A DNA stretch of 64,000 bases from an uncultured Clostridia bacterium (GCA_944381435.1 CALWLD010000002.1:1-64000), one strand, 5' to 3'; positions 17,591 to 26,926 are shown, counted from the first letter of the stretch. The notes: generated by a model from the sequence alone, not told the origin. Translations and numbers: made by a program.

Positions 17591-17710
17591 ATATTATATG
17601 TTGTTCAATTATGATATGCTCTTTGTTGTTTAGTTAAAAAGTTTAACACAATATGATATAGTTAAACTTAATAATTTAAAAAATCCTGATTTAATATATT
17701 CAATGTAAAA
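17578..17710. repeat. Nested inverted repeats beside copy A
   Basis: TTTTACATTGA (17578-17588) is exactly complementary to 17700-17710, and within the loop AAGTTTAAC (17639-17647) pairs with 17661-17669. The outer repeat begins at the end of the copy A similarity. It could be a recombinase binding region or a folded transcript end. Confidence 0.4.
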
Positions 17711-17746
17711 ATTACTAATGCTTAAAAAATTGATAAAAAAGAAGAT

Positions 17747-17792
17747 AAGGCATAATCAAAACATTATTTATTAATGAACTTGATTATGCCTT
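17747..17792 (+). terminator. 13-bp hairpin downstream of the recombinase operon
   Basis: AAGGCATAATCAA (17747-17759) pairs perfectly with 17780-17792 across a 20-nt loop. The 3' flank is T-poor, so it is a weak terminator or a structural element. It separates the recombinase genes from the next promoter. Confidence 0.45.
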
Positions 17793-17817
17793 AAGTTTAT
17801 AATAAAATATAAAAGGC

Positions 17818-17845
17818 TTGAAAAATCTATAAAATAGTATATAAT
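17818..17845 (+). promoter_or_regulatory. Sigma-A-type promoter of the cargo membrane protein
   Basis: TTGAAA (17818-17823) and TATAAT (17840-17845) are separated by 16 bases, 41 bases before the chosen ATG at 17887. Confidence 0.55.
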
Positions 17846-17886
17846 AATAAAGGTTAAATTTGTTATTATGTATTATAGGAGTAATT

Positions 17887-18798
17887 ATGAAATTAAAAGA
17901 ATATAGAGAAATAAATATATTAAAAAAAATATATATTTTTTTTAATATAAAATATAATAGATTAAGAGGTGTAATAATAGCATTATTATTATTAGTTGTT
18001 TTATTAGGATTTGGTAAAAATCTTATGATAGAGAATGTTCAACTAGAAAATTTCAACAGTTTAAAAAGTGGTGTAGACAACTATCTTAGATTAAATACCA
18101 TTCAAATAATAGTTTTTATTATAACTATTTGTTTTTTTATAAAAAAAGTTGGTATAGATAAAAAGTATATGAAATTTACTCAAATTATAAATAATAGTTT
18201 TATTGATACAAAAGAAGATGATATAAGAGAATATAAAAATTTCTTTTTTAAATGGGATATGTTGGATATTATACAATATTATGAAACACAAAAACTAGAT
18301 ATAAATTGTAAACCTAGTGAGTTTATAAATGAGTATAATAAAAGATTAGAATATGGTGATTTTAATATGCTTAAAGGTAAAAATAAAAAAATAAATTGTT
18401 ATATAAAATCATACAGCTATCACAAGGCAATTTATATTTTAAATAATTTAATTTTAGGAAATGAATCAAATGAATATATAATTAAACAAAAAAGATATAA
18501 TACCAATATCTGTAAAAGTATTATTTTAAAGAGTAATTATGTTAAAATTTCTACAGTACATAAATTATTATTATTTTATTCAAAAAAGGATTACGATAAT
18601 ATATACATAATTTTAGAAAGCTATTTTTATAATAATAAGTATGAATTATCTAGTATATTATTAATATTTTTATACATAAGTAGTAAAAAGTGTAATAAAA
18701 AAATAGATTATTTATCAAAATTACAAAATGATAAATTAAGTGAATTACTAAAAGAAGAAGAGTATTTAAAGTTCATAGAAATGGAGGAAACTATCTAA
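17887..18798 (+). CDS. Hypothetical two-transmembrane protein between the doubled right ends
   Basis: The protein has 303 residues. ATG 17887 is chosen because TAGGAG lies just before it; a codon at 17860 in frame lacks one. Hydrophobic segments lie at about 30-50 (GVIIALLLLVVLLGFG) and about 76-93, then a cytoplasmic Lys/Asn/Tyr-rich part of some 200 residues, probably helical. No family is recognised. It has its own promoter and lies alone between two copies of the element right end, so it is cargo of the older insertion or was carried in with it. A defence or immunity role is possible by location only. Confidence 0.6.
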   Translation: MKLKEYREINILKKIYIFFNIKYNRLRGVIIALLLLVVLLGFGKNLMIENVQLENFNSLKSGVDNYLRLNTIQIIVFIITICFFIKKVGIDKKYMKFTQIINNSFIDTKEDDIREYKNFFFKWDMLDIIQYYETQKLDINCKPSEFINEYNKRLEYGDFNMLKGKNKKINCYIKSYSYHKAIYILNNLILGNESNEYIIKQKRYNTNICKSIILKSNYVKISTVHKLLLFYSKKDYDNIYIILESYFYNNKYELSSILLIFLYISSKKCNKKIDYLSKLQNDKLSELLKEEEYLKFIEMEETI

Positions 18799-18942
18799 AT
18801 TATGTTTATGTAGTTACTCATATGTGCAATATCAGTAGTGTTTTTAATATGAGCTTATATCAAAAATTAAAAATTAGGTTAGAAAATGTCTTCTTCCGAA
18901 TTAAATTATAAAAATGTAATATTTGAATTATTTTAAGGTATA

Positions 18943-19001
18943 AAATAAAAATATTATAGAATTTTAAAAATTTTAAATAATTTTTTTAAGTTTTATCTTG
19001 A
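18943..19001 (+). repeat. Right-end repeat, copy B (decayed recombinase tail) at the S8 junction
   Basis: This copy matches 17531-17590. In the recombinase frame it still reads the C-terminal IKIL and NFKNF, but the Trp codon between them has become TAG, so it is a dead gene tail. It runs directly into the S8 protease coding sequence, so the host junction lies at about 18990-19000. Confidence 0.7.
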
Positions 19002-20962
19002 CAACCGCATATGACACATTTTCAGGCACCAGTATGGCGGCACCTTTTGTTACAGGGGCTTGTGCTTTGCTAATGGAATGGGGTATTGTAAACAGGAATG
19101 ATTTATTTTTATATGGTCAAAGATTGAAAGCTTTTTTAAGGCTTGGAGCTAAAAGAAAAGAAAGTTTAATTTATCCTAATAAAGAGTTTGGATATGGGAA
19201 TTTGTGTTTGTTAGACACATTAAATATACTAGAAAAATATAAGAATACATTGATATCTGTTAAAAATATAGAAAATGATAGTGAAATAGCTTATTCGGAA
19301 AAATATATATCTATGTTTGCTCAATATAATGGAGAAACAAAAAAAGTAATTGAAAAATACGATTTTATAAGCATATGTAAAATTTTAACAGGGGACTTTG
19401 CTATATTATATATAGAAAAAGACAAACTAAACCTTATAACAGAAGAAGAAAGAGCAAAAATAGCATTGCAACAGCCTTATAATTTAGGTTTAATGGATAA
19501 ATCTGCTTTAGAGGCAACAGGAGTTTTAGCTATACAAAACCAACCTTTTTTAAATTTAAAAGGAAGGGGTGTTTTAATAGGTATTGTTGATACAGGCATA
19601 AACTATACTTTAGATGAATTTATATACGAAGATAACACAACAAAAATTGTTAGTATATGGGACCAAAGCATACAGGGAAATGCACCTAATGGATATTGTT
19701 TTGGTAGTGAATATACAAGGGAAGATATAAATAGAGCTATCAACAGTGATAACCCTTTTGATATTGTGCTATCTAAAGATGATATAGGCCACGGTACGAA
19801 AATAGCTAGTGTATGTGCAGGGAGAGAAAATTTACAAAAAGACTTTATAGGTGTCGCACCAGATGCAGAGCTTGTTATAGTTAAATTAAAGCAAGCTAAC
19901 AAAGCTTTAAGAGAGTATGAATTTATTCCAGAAGGAGTTCCATCTTATAGTAGTGCAGATTTGATGCTTGGTATAGAATATCTATATGAAAAATCTGTAG
20001 AGCTAAATAAACCTCTAGCTATATGTATTGGTATGGGGTCAAATAGTGGATTTCACAACGGACTTTCTATATTAGAACAATATATATCAAATATAGCTGT
20101 TAAAAATGGCATAAGCTTAAGTGTATGTAGCGGAAACGAAAGCAATGCTCAACATCACGCCTTGGTAAAGCTAAATGGAAACAACGATAAAAAAACTTTA
20201 GAATTTAAAATAGCAGAAGATGAGAAAGGGGTAATATTAAACATAGTAGCATATCCTCCAGATAAAATAAGTATAGAAATAATATCACCTATAGGAGAAT
20301 CTACAGGAAGGATACCACCACGAGATAACTATGATGAAGAAATATTTTTACCTCTTAGTGATACAAGAATAAGAGTACAGTATTACAACAAAAGCTTTGA
20401 AAGCAGTGGACAATTAACATTACTTAGATTTATAAAGCCAGGTAGTGGTATTTGGAAAATAAATATATATGGAGAAAACATTGTAATAGGGGATATACAT
20501 TCTTGGTTGCCAATTAGCAATTTTTTAAAAGAAGATACATTTTTTCTAACCCCAGACCCATTTTATACAACAACGCTTCCAGCAACAGCTAGCTCTATTT
20601 TAGCAGTTGGCGGATATAATCATTTAGATGGAAGTATTTTTATAAAATCAGGAAGAGGCCCAACAAGGCTAAATGATGTAAGACCTGTATTATGTGCACC
20701 AGCGGTAAATGTTAGCTGTATTAATGAAAATGGGGATATAGATACAATAACAGGAACAAGTATAGCAACGGCCATATCAACAGGTTGTTCTGCTCAAATG
20801 TTAGAATGGGCTATAGTAAAGGGAAATAGCCCAGCTATTAATACTGTTTCTATAAATGGATATTTTATATCAGGTGCTATAAGAGAAAATAATCAAATAT
20901 ACCCTAATAATATTTGGGGGTTTGGAAAGTTAAATATACTAAGTACTTTTGAGAATATATAA
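18998..20962 (+). CDS. S8 (subtilisin-like) CspBA-type protease, 5' part removed by element insertion
   Basis: 654 codons remain. The first roughly 70 residues are the end of one subtilase domain: YDTFSGTSMAAP with its catalytic Ser, then a helix ending MEWGIV and a GYGNLCLLDTL end. A linker follows, then a complete second subtilase domain with Asp in GIVDTGINY (about 198), His in IGHGTKIA (about 265) and Ser in ITGTSIATA (about 588), including the large insert typical of Csp-type enzymes. Tandem S8 domains like this resemble CspBA, which processes the cortex hydrolase SleC during spore germination. There is no proper start: the frame opens with a TTG at the junction with element DNA. Expression of the remnant is doubtful unless the element excises. 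Confidence 0.85.
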   Translation: MTTAYDTFSGTSMAAPFVTGACALLMEWGIVNRNDLFLYGQRLKAFLRLGAKRKESLIYPNKEFGYGNLCLLDTLNILEKYKNTLISVKNIENDSEIAYSEKYISMFAQYNGETKKVIEKYDFISICKILTGDFAILYIEKDKLNLITEEERAKIALQQPYNLGLMDKSALEATGVLAIQNQPFLNLKGRGVLIGIVDTGINYTLDEFIYEDNTTKIVSIWDQSIQGNAPNGYCFGSEYTREDINRAINSDNPFDIVLSKDDIGHGTKIASVCAGRENLQKDFIGVAPDAELVIVKLKQANKALREYEFIPEGVPSYSSADLMLGIEYLYEKSVELNKPLAICIGMGSNSGFHNGLSILEQYISNIAVKNGISLSVCSGNESNAQHHALVKLNGNNDKKTLEFKIAEDEKGVILNIVAYPPDKISIEIISPIGESTGRIPPRDNYDEEIFLPLSDTRIRVQYYNKSFESSGQLTLLRFIKPGSGIWKINIYGENIVIGDIHSWLPISNFLKEDTFFLTPDPFYTTTLPATASSILAVGGYNHLDGSIFIKSGRGPTRLNDVRPVLCAPAVNVSCINENGDIDTITGTSIATAISTGCSAQMLEWAIVKGNSPAINTVSINGYFISGAIRENNQIYPNNIWGFGKLNILSTFENI

Positions 20963-21007
20963 AATGACAGATTTATTATTAATGAACTAAAAAATAATAA
21001 ACAATAT

Positions 21008-21037
21008 AAAAGGCTATAGCTTTTCCTATAGCCTTTT
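21008..21037 (+). terminator. Rho-independent terminator after the S8 gene
   Basis: AAAAGGCTATAG (21008-21019) pairs perfectly with 21026-21037 around a 6-nt loop and ends in four T. It can serve both the S8 gene and the small gene on the other strand. Confidence 0.8.
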
Positions 21038-21073
21038 ATGCATCTAACATACCTCTTTAAATTTAGGTTAAAA

Positions 21074-21247
21074 TTAGTCTCTTTTTCCTAAAATATAACC
21101 TAAAAATAAGCCTTTTACAAATACTAAAGCAAGAAATATTACGCTTAAAATCATTAATTTAGATTTTTGATTATTAGTAATAAAAGTGCCTTTTGGAGAA
21201 GTTAGCTCTAATTGTTTTTTAAAAGCTCTATAATGTTTTTTAGCCAT
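21074..21247 (-). CDS. Small single-pass membrane protein
   Basis: This is a 57-residue product: a basic N-terminus (MAKKHYRAFKKQ), a hydrophobic segment at about 32-53 and a charged end GKRD. A near-perfect AGGAGG precedes the ATG, and a TATAAT -10 lies at 21291-21296 on the minus strand, so it is very likely a real gene. It converges on the S8 terminator and diverges from asnS. I recognise no family. Small bitopic proteins of this kind often regulate a membrane partner, which is not visible here. Confidence 0.6.
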   Translation of the reverse strand: MAKKHYRAFKKQLELTSPKGTFITNNQKSKLMILSVIFLALVFVKGLFLGYILGKRD

Positions 21248-21427
21248 AATAATTACCTCCTAAAATAAATAAAATTTATTTGATATTAAAATTATAACAC
21301 AAAAATAATATTTTAAAAAGGAAATTTTTATAAAAAATTAAAAAAGTTAATGCAAAATTTAAAAAAATAGGTTATAATGTAACATAGTATATTTATTTTA
21401 GTAAATAATATAAAGGGAGATGATTTT

Positions 21428-22816
21428 TTGTACACAGAAATAAAACAACTTTTTAAAGAAACAAAAAAATATACTGGGGAAGAAATAACAGTTTGTGGTT
21501 GGATAAAAACTATGAGAAGCTCAAAAACTTTTGGCTTTATAGAGCTTAATGACGGTAGCTTTTTTAAAGGTGTTCAGGTAGTTTTTGATGATAGCTTAGA
21601 AAATTTTGAAAAGATAGAAAAGCTTGGCGTTGGTGCTAGCTTAGTTGTAAAAGGAAACCTTATAGAAACACCAGAAAATAAGCAACCTTTTGAAATAAAA
21701 GCTACAGCTATCGATATAGAAGGAGAAGCTCCTACAGATTATCCTTTACAAAAGAAAAGACATACATTTGAATACCTTAGAACGATAGCACATTTAAGAC
21801 CTAGAACAAATACATTCTCTGCTGTATTTAGAGTACGTTCTTTAATTGCATATTCTATACACAAGTTTTTTAATGAAAGAAACTTTGTTTATGTGCATAC
21901 TCCAATCATAACAGGTAGCGACTGTGAAGGTGCAGGGGAAATGTTTAAAATAACAAACTTTGACTTATTAAATGTTCCTAAAACAGAGGAAGGCAAGGTA
22001 GATTACAGCAAAGATTTCTTTGCTAAAGAGGCTAACCTTACAGTTAGCGGTCAGTTATCTGCAGAGGCTTATGCTATGGCATTTAAAAATGTTTATACAT
22101 TTGGCCCTACATTTAGAGCAGAAAATTCTAACACTGCAAGACACGCAGCAGAATTTTGGATGGTTGAGCCTGAAATTGCATTTGCTGATTTAAATGATGA
22201 TATGAACCTTGCTGAGGATATGTTAAAATATATAATAAACTATGTTTTAGAAAATGCTCCAGAAGAAATAAAATTCTTTAATGATTTTGTAGATAAAGGA
22301 CTTATTGAAAGGTTAGAAAATATTGTTAAAAATGACTTTGGTAAGATAACTTATACAGAGGCTATAGATATCCTTAAAAAAGCAGATGTAGATTTTGAAT
22401 ATCCTGTAGAATGGGGTATAGATTTACAAACAGAACACGAAAGATATTTAACAGACAAGGTATTTAAAAAACCTGTATTTGTTACAGACTATCCTAAAGA
22501 TATAAAAGCTTTTTATATGAGACTAAATGATGATAACAAAACAGTTTCTGCTATGGACTTGTTGGTGCCAGGAGTTGGCGAGCTTATAGGTGGTAGCCAA
22601 AGAGAAGAACGCCTTGATGTACTTACAAAAAGAATGCAAGAGCTTGGCCTTAACGAAGAAGACTATTGGTGGTATTTAGAGCTTAGAAAATTTGGTGGCA
22701 CAAGACACGCAGGTTTTGGGCTTGGATTTGAAAGATGCGTTATGTACTTAACAGGTATGGCTAACATTAGAGATGTTATACCTTTCCCTAGAACTGCTAA
22801 AAATGCAGAATTTTAA
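21428..22816 (+). CDS. asnS: Asparaginyl-tRNA synthetase
   Basis: The protein has 462 residues, the usual AsnRS length. An N-terminal OB-fold anticodon-binding domain (about 15-105) is followed by the class II catalytic core. Motif 2 contains [19 protein letters not shown], and motif 3 contains [20 protein letters not shown] followed by PFPRT. The latter separates AsnRS from AspRS. It charges tRNA-Asn with asparagine in the cytoplasm. The start is TTG, placed by the AAAGGGAG site 8 bases upstream. A TATAAT box lies at 21373-21378. No T-box leader is present. Confidence 0.95.
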   Translation: MYTEIKQLFKETKKYTGEEITVCGWIKTMRSSKTFGFIELNDGSFFKGVQVVFDDSLENFEKIEKLGVGASLVVKGNLIETPENKQPFEIKATAIDIEGEAPTDYPLQKKRHTFEYLRTIAHLRPRTNTFSAVFRVRSLIAYSIHKFFNERNFVYVHTPIITGSDCEGAGEMFKITNFDLLNVPKTEEGKVDYSKDFFAKEANLTVSGQLSAEAYAMAFKNVYTFGPTFRAENSNTARHAAEFWMVEPEIAFADLNDDMNLAEDMLKYIINYVLENAPEEIKFFNDFVDKGLIERLENIVKNDFGKITYTEAIDILKKADVDFEYPVEWGIDLQTEHERYLTDKVFKKPVFVTDYPKDIKAFYMRLNDDNKTVSAMDLLVPGVGELIGGSQREERLDVLTKRMQELGLNEEDYWWYLELRKFGGTRHAGFGLGFERCVMYLTGMANIRDVIPFPRTAKNAEF

Positions 22817-22830
22817 TATTTTATATTTAA

Positions 22831-22853
22831 AGGGTGTAGGTAATCTACACCCT
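22831..22853 (+). terminator. Hairpin between asnS and the NUDIX gene
   Basis: AGGGTGTAG (22831-22839) pairs with 22845-22853 around GTAAT. No T tract follows, so it may only slow transcription or stabilise the asnS message. Confidence 0.4.
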
Positions 22854-22876
22854 AAATTAATAAAGGAGAATAAACT

Positions 22877-23407
22877 ATGAAAAAACCTTATGAAACTACA
22901 GAAAGTGAAATTGTATTTAGCGGTAAAATAATAGATGTTAAGGTAGATACAATAACTTTGCCTGATGGAAACACTGCTAAAAGAGAGGTTGTTCTAAGAG
23001 GTGACGCAACTGCTGTTGTTGCTCTTGATAAAGATAATAATGTTATATTAGTAGAGCAATATAGACACCCTGCAGGCAAAATGATATTAGAAATACCAGC
23101 AGGTATGCTAGAAGAAGGTGAAGACCCTAAAATTTGTGCTATGAGGGAGCTTGAGGAAGAAACCTCTTTTAAAACTAAAGATTTAGTGCATATTACTACA
23201 ATGTATCCTACAGTTGGATTTTGCACAGAAAAATTACACATATATTTTACAAAAGATTTAGAGCAAGGAAGCTTTAATTTTGATGATGACGAATTTATTG
23301 AAGTTAAAAAGATACCTTTAGATGAAGCTATAAATATGATATATACAGGTGAAATAGTTGATTCTAAAACAATAATAGGGCTTCTTGCTTGTAAAAAATT
23401 TATATAG
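22877..23407 (+). CDS. NUDIX hydrolase, ADP-ribose pyrophosphatase type
   Basis: The protein has 176 residues. The Nudix box runs from GMLEEGEDPKICAM into RELEEET (residues about 76-98), with Ser where the consensus has Gly after the last Glu-Thr. The preceding VEQYRHP and ILEIPAG segments are typical of ADP-ribose pyrophosphatases, which split ADP-ribose to AMP and ribose 5-phosphate. A strong AAGGAG site stands before the ATG. It is followed after 12 bases by an uncharacterised gene, probably cotranscribed. Confidence 0.88.
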   Translation: MKKPYETTESEIVFSGKIIDVKVDTITLPDGNTAKREVVLRGDATAVVALDKDNNVILVEQYRHPAGKMILEIPAGMLEEGEDPKICAMRELEEETSFKTKDLVHITTMYPTVGFCTEKLHIYFTKDLEQGSFNFDDDEFIEVKKIPLDEAINMIYTGEIVDSKTIIGLLACKKFI

Positions 23408-23419
23408 AGGAGGTAACAT

Positions 23420-24019
23420 ATGAGTTTATTTTTAGGTCCAATACACTACTGGCTATATAATAAAATAGAATTGCAAAACAAAATAACAGAAAATATAATA
23501 AAATCTTTAAATATAGAAGAAATAATAAAAGAGCTTGATGAAAAATATGGTTATTTAGATAACAAGCCTTTAGAAGATATGATAGATACACAAAATATAC
23601 ACGGTTGGTTACAAGAAAAGGTTAATGTTGTAGAAAATAGGCTTGCTTATGTAACAAAATATGCTTTAGATAAAGATATAAAAAACATAGATAAAATTAA
23701 AGAAATATTTTTTTATTTTGGTAGAGATATTAAGCTAGATAACAAGGAAGATGCACAGGTTATATTTAAAGCTATTGATGATAACTTGCTAGACGGTATG
23801 CCTTGTGATAGAGCAAAAAATGTTTTAGATAAAAACCAAGATTTCATAGCTTTTGAAAGAAGAATTTGTGTGCATAAAAAATATTGGGATAATATAAATA
23901 TAGCTATTAACATATATTATGATTTTGTAAATAGCTTTATTAACGGCATATTAGAAGATACAAAATTTATATTTACAAAAGAGGATAATAATATATTTTG
24001 TATAAAAATAAATTCTTAA
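23420..24019 (+). CDS. Conserved hypothetical protein
   Basis: The protein has 199 residues and starts MSLFLGPIHYWLYNKI. It is mainly alpha-helical by composition, with a DGMPCDRAKNVL segment in the middle and a KEDNNIFCIKI end. There is no signal peptide or membrane segment. AGAGGAGG precedes the ATG, 12 bases after the NUDIX gene, so the two are likely cotranscribed. I do not recognise a named domain. Confidence 0.7.
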   Translation: MSLFLGPIHYWLYNKIELQNKITENIIKSLNIEEIIKELDEKYGYLDNKPLEDMIDTQNIHGWLQEKVNVVENRLAYVTKYALDKDIKNIDKIKEIFFYFGRDIKLDNKEDAQVIFKAIDDNLLDGMPCDRAKNVLDKNQDFIAFERRICVHKKYWDNINIAINIYYDFVNSFINGILEDTKFIFTKEDNNIFCIKINS

Positions 24020-24041
24020 GTCATTATATAAATTAGAAAGA

Positions 24042-24070
24042 TTGACATAAATAGTTAAATAATGTAAAAT
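24042..24070 (+). promoter_or_regulatory. Consensus sigma-A promoter of the LRR/stalk protein
   Basis: TTGACA (24042-24047) and TAAAAT (24065-24070) are exactly 17 bases apart, about 30 bases before the ATG at 24101. Confidence 0.75.
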
Positions 24071-24100
24071 ACTAATAATGAGAATTTTAGGAGGTATATT

Positions 24101-25183
24101 ATGAAACTAAAAAATTTATTGTCAATTACATTAAGTGTATTTTTATCAACACAAGTTGTTATGGGGGCTACTTATATAGATGCAAAGTCTAATATTGAAG
24201 AATATGAAATACCTAGTGCAGAAAAACAAAAGGATATTACAAAAGCAAAGATTGAAATAGATACAGTTGAGAAGCTTTTAGAATATGGAGATGCTTTGGA
24301 TGGTAATTTTATTATAGATATAAAAAATAAATCTATAACTGGTTATGCAGGTCACTATGATGAAAATGTAGTAATACCAAGTGCATTAGCTGGTGTTAAT
24401 ATTGAAGAAATAGGATATCAAGCATTTATTAGTTATTATAACCTAAAAAGTGTTACTTTACCAGAAGGATTAAAAAGAATAAATAGTGGTGCTTTTTATA
24501 AATGTTATAATTTAGAAAATGTAACAATACCATCAACAGTAGAATATATAAATGAAAGTTCATTTTATGGAGTAGATACAGTATATTTACCATATCATAC
24601 ACCAGATCAATTAAATTCAAGAGATTTTAAATATGGAAGTGGAAATGAAATATTTGGAGCAAGAAGAGCAATATATGGTACAGGAGAAAATCAAATAATA
24701 ATAGAAGATAAAAACATAACAAGATTAAAAGCAGAAGCAGAATTAAATAATAAAAATAATGCTTCAACTCAAGTAACAAACACAAAAAATGAAAGTGCAA
24801 AATCGGTAAAATTAAAAGTAGGAGAGAAAGTAGCAACAGTAAATGATATAAGTGTAGCATTAGACACACCAGCATATATAAACAGTAGTAATAACTCTGT
24901 ATATGTTCCATTAAGATTTGTATCAGTAGCATTGGTAGGAGAAGACAATATGATGTGGGATGCTAGTACAAAAACAGTAGCAATATTTAAAGATAGTAAA
25001 TCAATAAAATTTACAGTAGGTAATAATAATATGATAGTAGACGGAAAAGCTGTAAATATGGGAAATGGAATAGTACCAGAAATAAAAGATGGAAGAGTGT
25101 TTGTACCATTTAGACCACTAGGAGAAGCATTAGGAATGAATGTAAAATGGGACAGTAGTACAAAAACAGCAATATATGAATAA
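24101..25183 (+). CDS. Secreted protein with BspA-type leucine-rich repeats and copper-amine-oxidase-like stalk domain
   Basis: The protein has 360 residues. A signal peptide ends near VVMGA (about 23). Residues about 85-150 carry LRR_5 (BspA-like) repeats: VVIPSALAGVNIEEIGYQAF, then LKSVTLPEGLKRINSGAF and LENVTIPSTVEYINESSF. After a Lys/Asn-rich linker, residues about 235-360 form a copper amine oxidase N-terminal-like domain with VYVPLRFVS and VFVPFRPLGEALG motifs. It is probably a surface or secreted adhesin-like protein. The stalk domain is the same type as in the WG-repeat proteins at 5291-8328, so these surface proteins may share an attachment mode. Confidence 0.82.
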   Translation: MKLKNLLSITLSVFLSTQVVMGATYIDAKSNIEEYEIPSAEKQKDITKAKIEIDTVEKLLEYGDALDGNFIIDIKNKSITGYAGHYDENVVIPSALAGVNIEEIGYQAFISYYNLKSVTLPEGLKRINSGAFYKCYNLENVTIPSTVEYINESSFYGVDTVYLPYHTPDQLNSRDFKYGSGNEIFGARRAIYGTGENQIIIEDKNITRLKAEAELNNKNNASTQVTNTKNESAKSVKLKVGEKVATVNDISVALDTPAYINSSNNSVYVPLRFVSVALVGEDNMMWDASTKTVAIFKDSKSIKFTVGNNNMIVDGKAVNMGNGIVPEIKDGRVFVPFRPLGEALGMNVKWDSSTKTAIYE

Positions 25184-25190
25184 AAAATTT

Positions 25191-25225
25191 ACAAAAGGTG
25201 TATTGAATTTCAATACACCTTTTGT
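25191..25225. terminator. Bidirectional terminator between the LRR protein and purH
   Basis: A perfect 15-bp stem (25191-25205 with 25211-25225) has a 5-nt loop. T-rich flanks exist on both strands, and it lies between convergent genes. Confidence 0.85.
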
Positions 25226-25240
25226 AATATAAGTATAAAA

Positions 25241-26794
25241 TTAATGTCTAAAATGTCTTATGTTTGTAAATACCATTGCTATGTTATGTTCATCACATAA
25301 TTTTATAGAATCTTCATCTCTTATAGAGCCACCAGGTTGAATTATGGCAGTAACTCCGTGCTTGATAGCCTCTCTTACGCAATCATCGAAAGGAAAGAAA
25401 GCATCAGATGCTAAAACGCTATCTTTAACAGCATCTTTATCTATCATTTCTTCACCGTGTTCTATAGCTTGTTTTGTAGCCCATATCCTGTTTACTTGTC
25501 CATTTCCTATACCTATAGATTGTTTATCTTTGCCAAGGGCTATACCGTTAGATTTTGCGTATTTTACTATTTTCCAAGTAAAGATTAAATCTTCTAGCTC
25601 TTTATCTGTAGGTTTTCTTTTTGTTACAACTTTTAAGTTGTTTTCATCTAAAAGCTCGTTGTTAACATCTTGTACTAATATACCTCCAGAAACTTTTTTG
25701 ATATCAAAGGCAGTATTAGGTTGTTTTTTATCTATGTTATCTAAAGTTAATAAACGTATATTAGGTTTTTTTGTTAATATATCTAAAGCCTCTTTTGTAA
25801 AAGATGGTGCAAGAACAACTTCAAGGAATATTTTGCTCATTTCTTGGGCAGTTTTTTCATCTATTTCTCTGTTAGACACAACTATGCCCCCAAAGATAGA
25901 TGTAGGGTCTGCGTTATAAGCTTTTATGTAAGCATCATATATATTGTTAGCACTAGCAACACCACAAGGGTTAGAATGTTTGCAAGCAACGATTGTAGGC
26001 TCATTAAATTCTTTTAAAAGCTCTAAAGCACCGTTTGTATCGTTTACATTGTTAAAAGACATTTCTTTTCCGTGAAGCTGTTTAAAGTTTGTAAGCATAC
26101 CTTCATTATTTCCGATTTCTTTATAAAAGCAAGCCATTTGATGAGGGTTTTCACCATAACGCATATCTTGTACTTTTTCAAAAGTTAATGTTAATGTATC
26201 ATCATATTTAGGAAGATTTGCTTTTTCTTTCATATAGTTTGCTATGAGTGTATCATATTGAGCTGTATGAGCAAAAACTTTTGCAGAAAGATAGAAGTTA
26301 GTTTCTTTAGAAACTTTGCCGTTAGCTTTAAGCTCGTCTAAAACTTTAGCATAATCATCGCTAGATGTAATAACAGATACATCTTGATAGTTTTTAGCAG
26401 CAGCACGAAGCATAGTAGGTCCACCTATATCGATGTTTTCTATAGCATCTTCTAAAGATACATTTGGTTTTAATATAGTTTCTTTAAAAGGATATAAGTT
26501 AACTACAACAATGTCTATAAGCTCAATATTTAGCTTTTCTATTTGAGCCATATGCTCTTTGTTATCTCTTATAGCTAATATACCTGCGTGTATGCTAGGG
26601 TGTAATGTTTTAACTCTACCATCTAGGCATTCAGGAAAGCCTGTAACATCAGATATATTAATAACTTTTATACCATTTTCTTTAAGCAAGCTATAAGTAC
26701 CACCTGTTGATATAATTTCAATGTTTAAGCTTTCTAATTGCTTTGCAAAATCTACAATACCTGTTTTATCAGATACACTAATTAATGCTTTCAT
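25241..26794 (-). CDS. purH: Bifunctional AICAR formyltransferase/IMP cyclohydrolase
   Basis: The protein has 517 residues counted from ATG 26794, chosen for its AAAGGAG site; the longer frame to 26875 runs into the riboswitch. The N-terminal IMP cyclohydrolase (MGS-like) domain has [16 protein letters not shown] and STGGTY. The C-terminal AICAR transformylase domain has KYGENPHQ-like [20 protein letters not shown] and PGGSIRDE. It catalyses the last two steps of IMP synthesis, using 10-formyltetrahydrofolate. No other pur gene is near, so it is a single-gene unit controlled by the upstream riboswitch. Confidence 0.95.
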   Translation of the reverse strand: MKALISVSDKTGIVDFAKQLESLNIEIISTGGTYSLLKENGIKVINISDVTGFPECLDGRVKTLHPSIHAGILAIRDNKEHMAQIEKLNIELIDIVVVNLYPFKETILKPNVSLEDAIENIDIGGPTMLRAAAKNYQDVSVITSSDDYAKVLDELKANGKVSKETNFYLSAKVFAHTAQYDTLIANYMKEKANLPKYDDTLTLTFEKVQDMRYGENPHQMACFYKEIGNNEGMLTNFKQLHGKEMSFNNVNDTNGALELLKEFNEPTIVACKHSNPCGVASANNIYDAYIKAYNADPTSIFGGIVVSNREIDEKTAQEMSKIFLEVVLAPSFTKEALDILTKKPNIRLLTLDNIDKKQPNTAFDIKKVSGGILVQDVNNELLDENNLKVVTKRKPTDKELEDLIFTWKIVKYAKSNGIALGKDKQSIGIGNGQVNRIWATKQAIEHGEEMIDKDAVKDSVLASDAFFPFDDCVREAIKHGVTAIIQPGGSIRDEDSIKLCDEHNIAMVFTNIRHFRH

Positions 26795-26826
26795 AATAAT
26801 CTCCTTTAAATATATTTTTATAAAAT

Positions 26827-26926
26827 AAAAAAGCCCACCTGTGCAATAAAAATTACCCAGACGGACGATAGACAAATTTTGTACTCCCTTGTGTTAATTC
26901 ACATACCGCCAGTTGTACAAAACGTT
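26827..26926 (-). promoter_or_regulatory. ZTP (pfl) riboswitch with terminator controlling purH
   Basis: On the minus strand the purH leader holds the pfl hallmarks: a helix containing ACTGGCGG, the complementary GGGAGTACAAAA, then the separate CCGTCTGGGT segment. The last segment (plus-strand 26855-26864) is also the 5' arm of a terminator stem of about 14 bp that ends in six T (26827-26832), so ligand-bound aptamer and terminator exclude each other. ZTP riboswitches turn on purine and one-carbon genes when 10-formyl-THF is short. The purH gene is a classic target. Confidence 0.85.

Noticed and set aside
21248..21427. T-box leader upstream of asnS
   Set aside because: The interval is AT-rich and lacks the T-box sequence or an antiterminator stem.
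25344..25919. 191-codon plus-strand frame inside purH
   Set aside because: It is antisense to a fully conserved gene and has no homologous look of its own.
26795..26875. N-terminal extension of PurH by 27 residues
   Set aside because: It lies in the riboswitch terminator; ATG 26794 has the binding site and gives the usual length.
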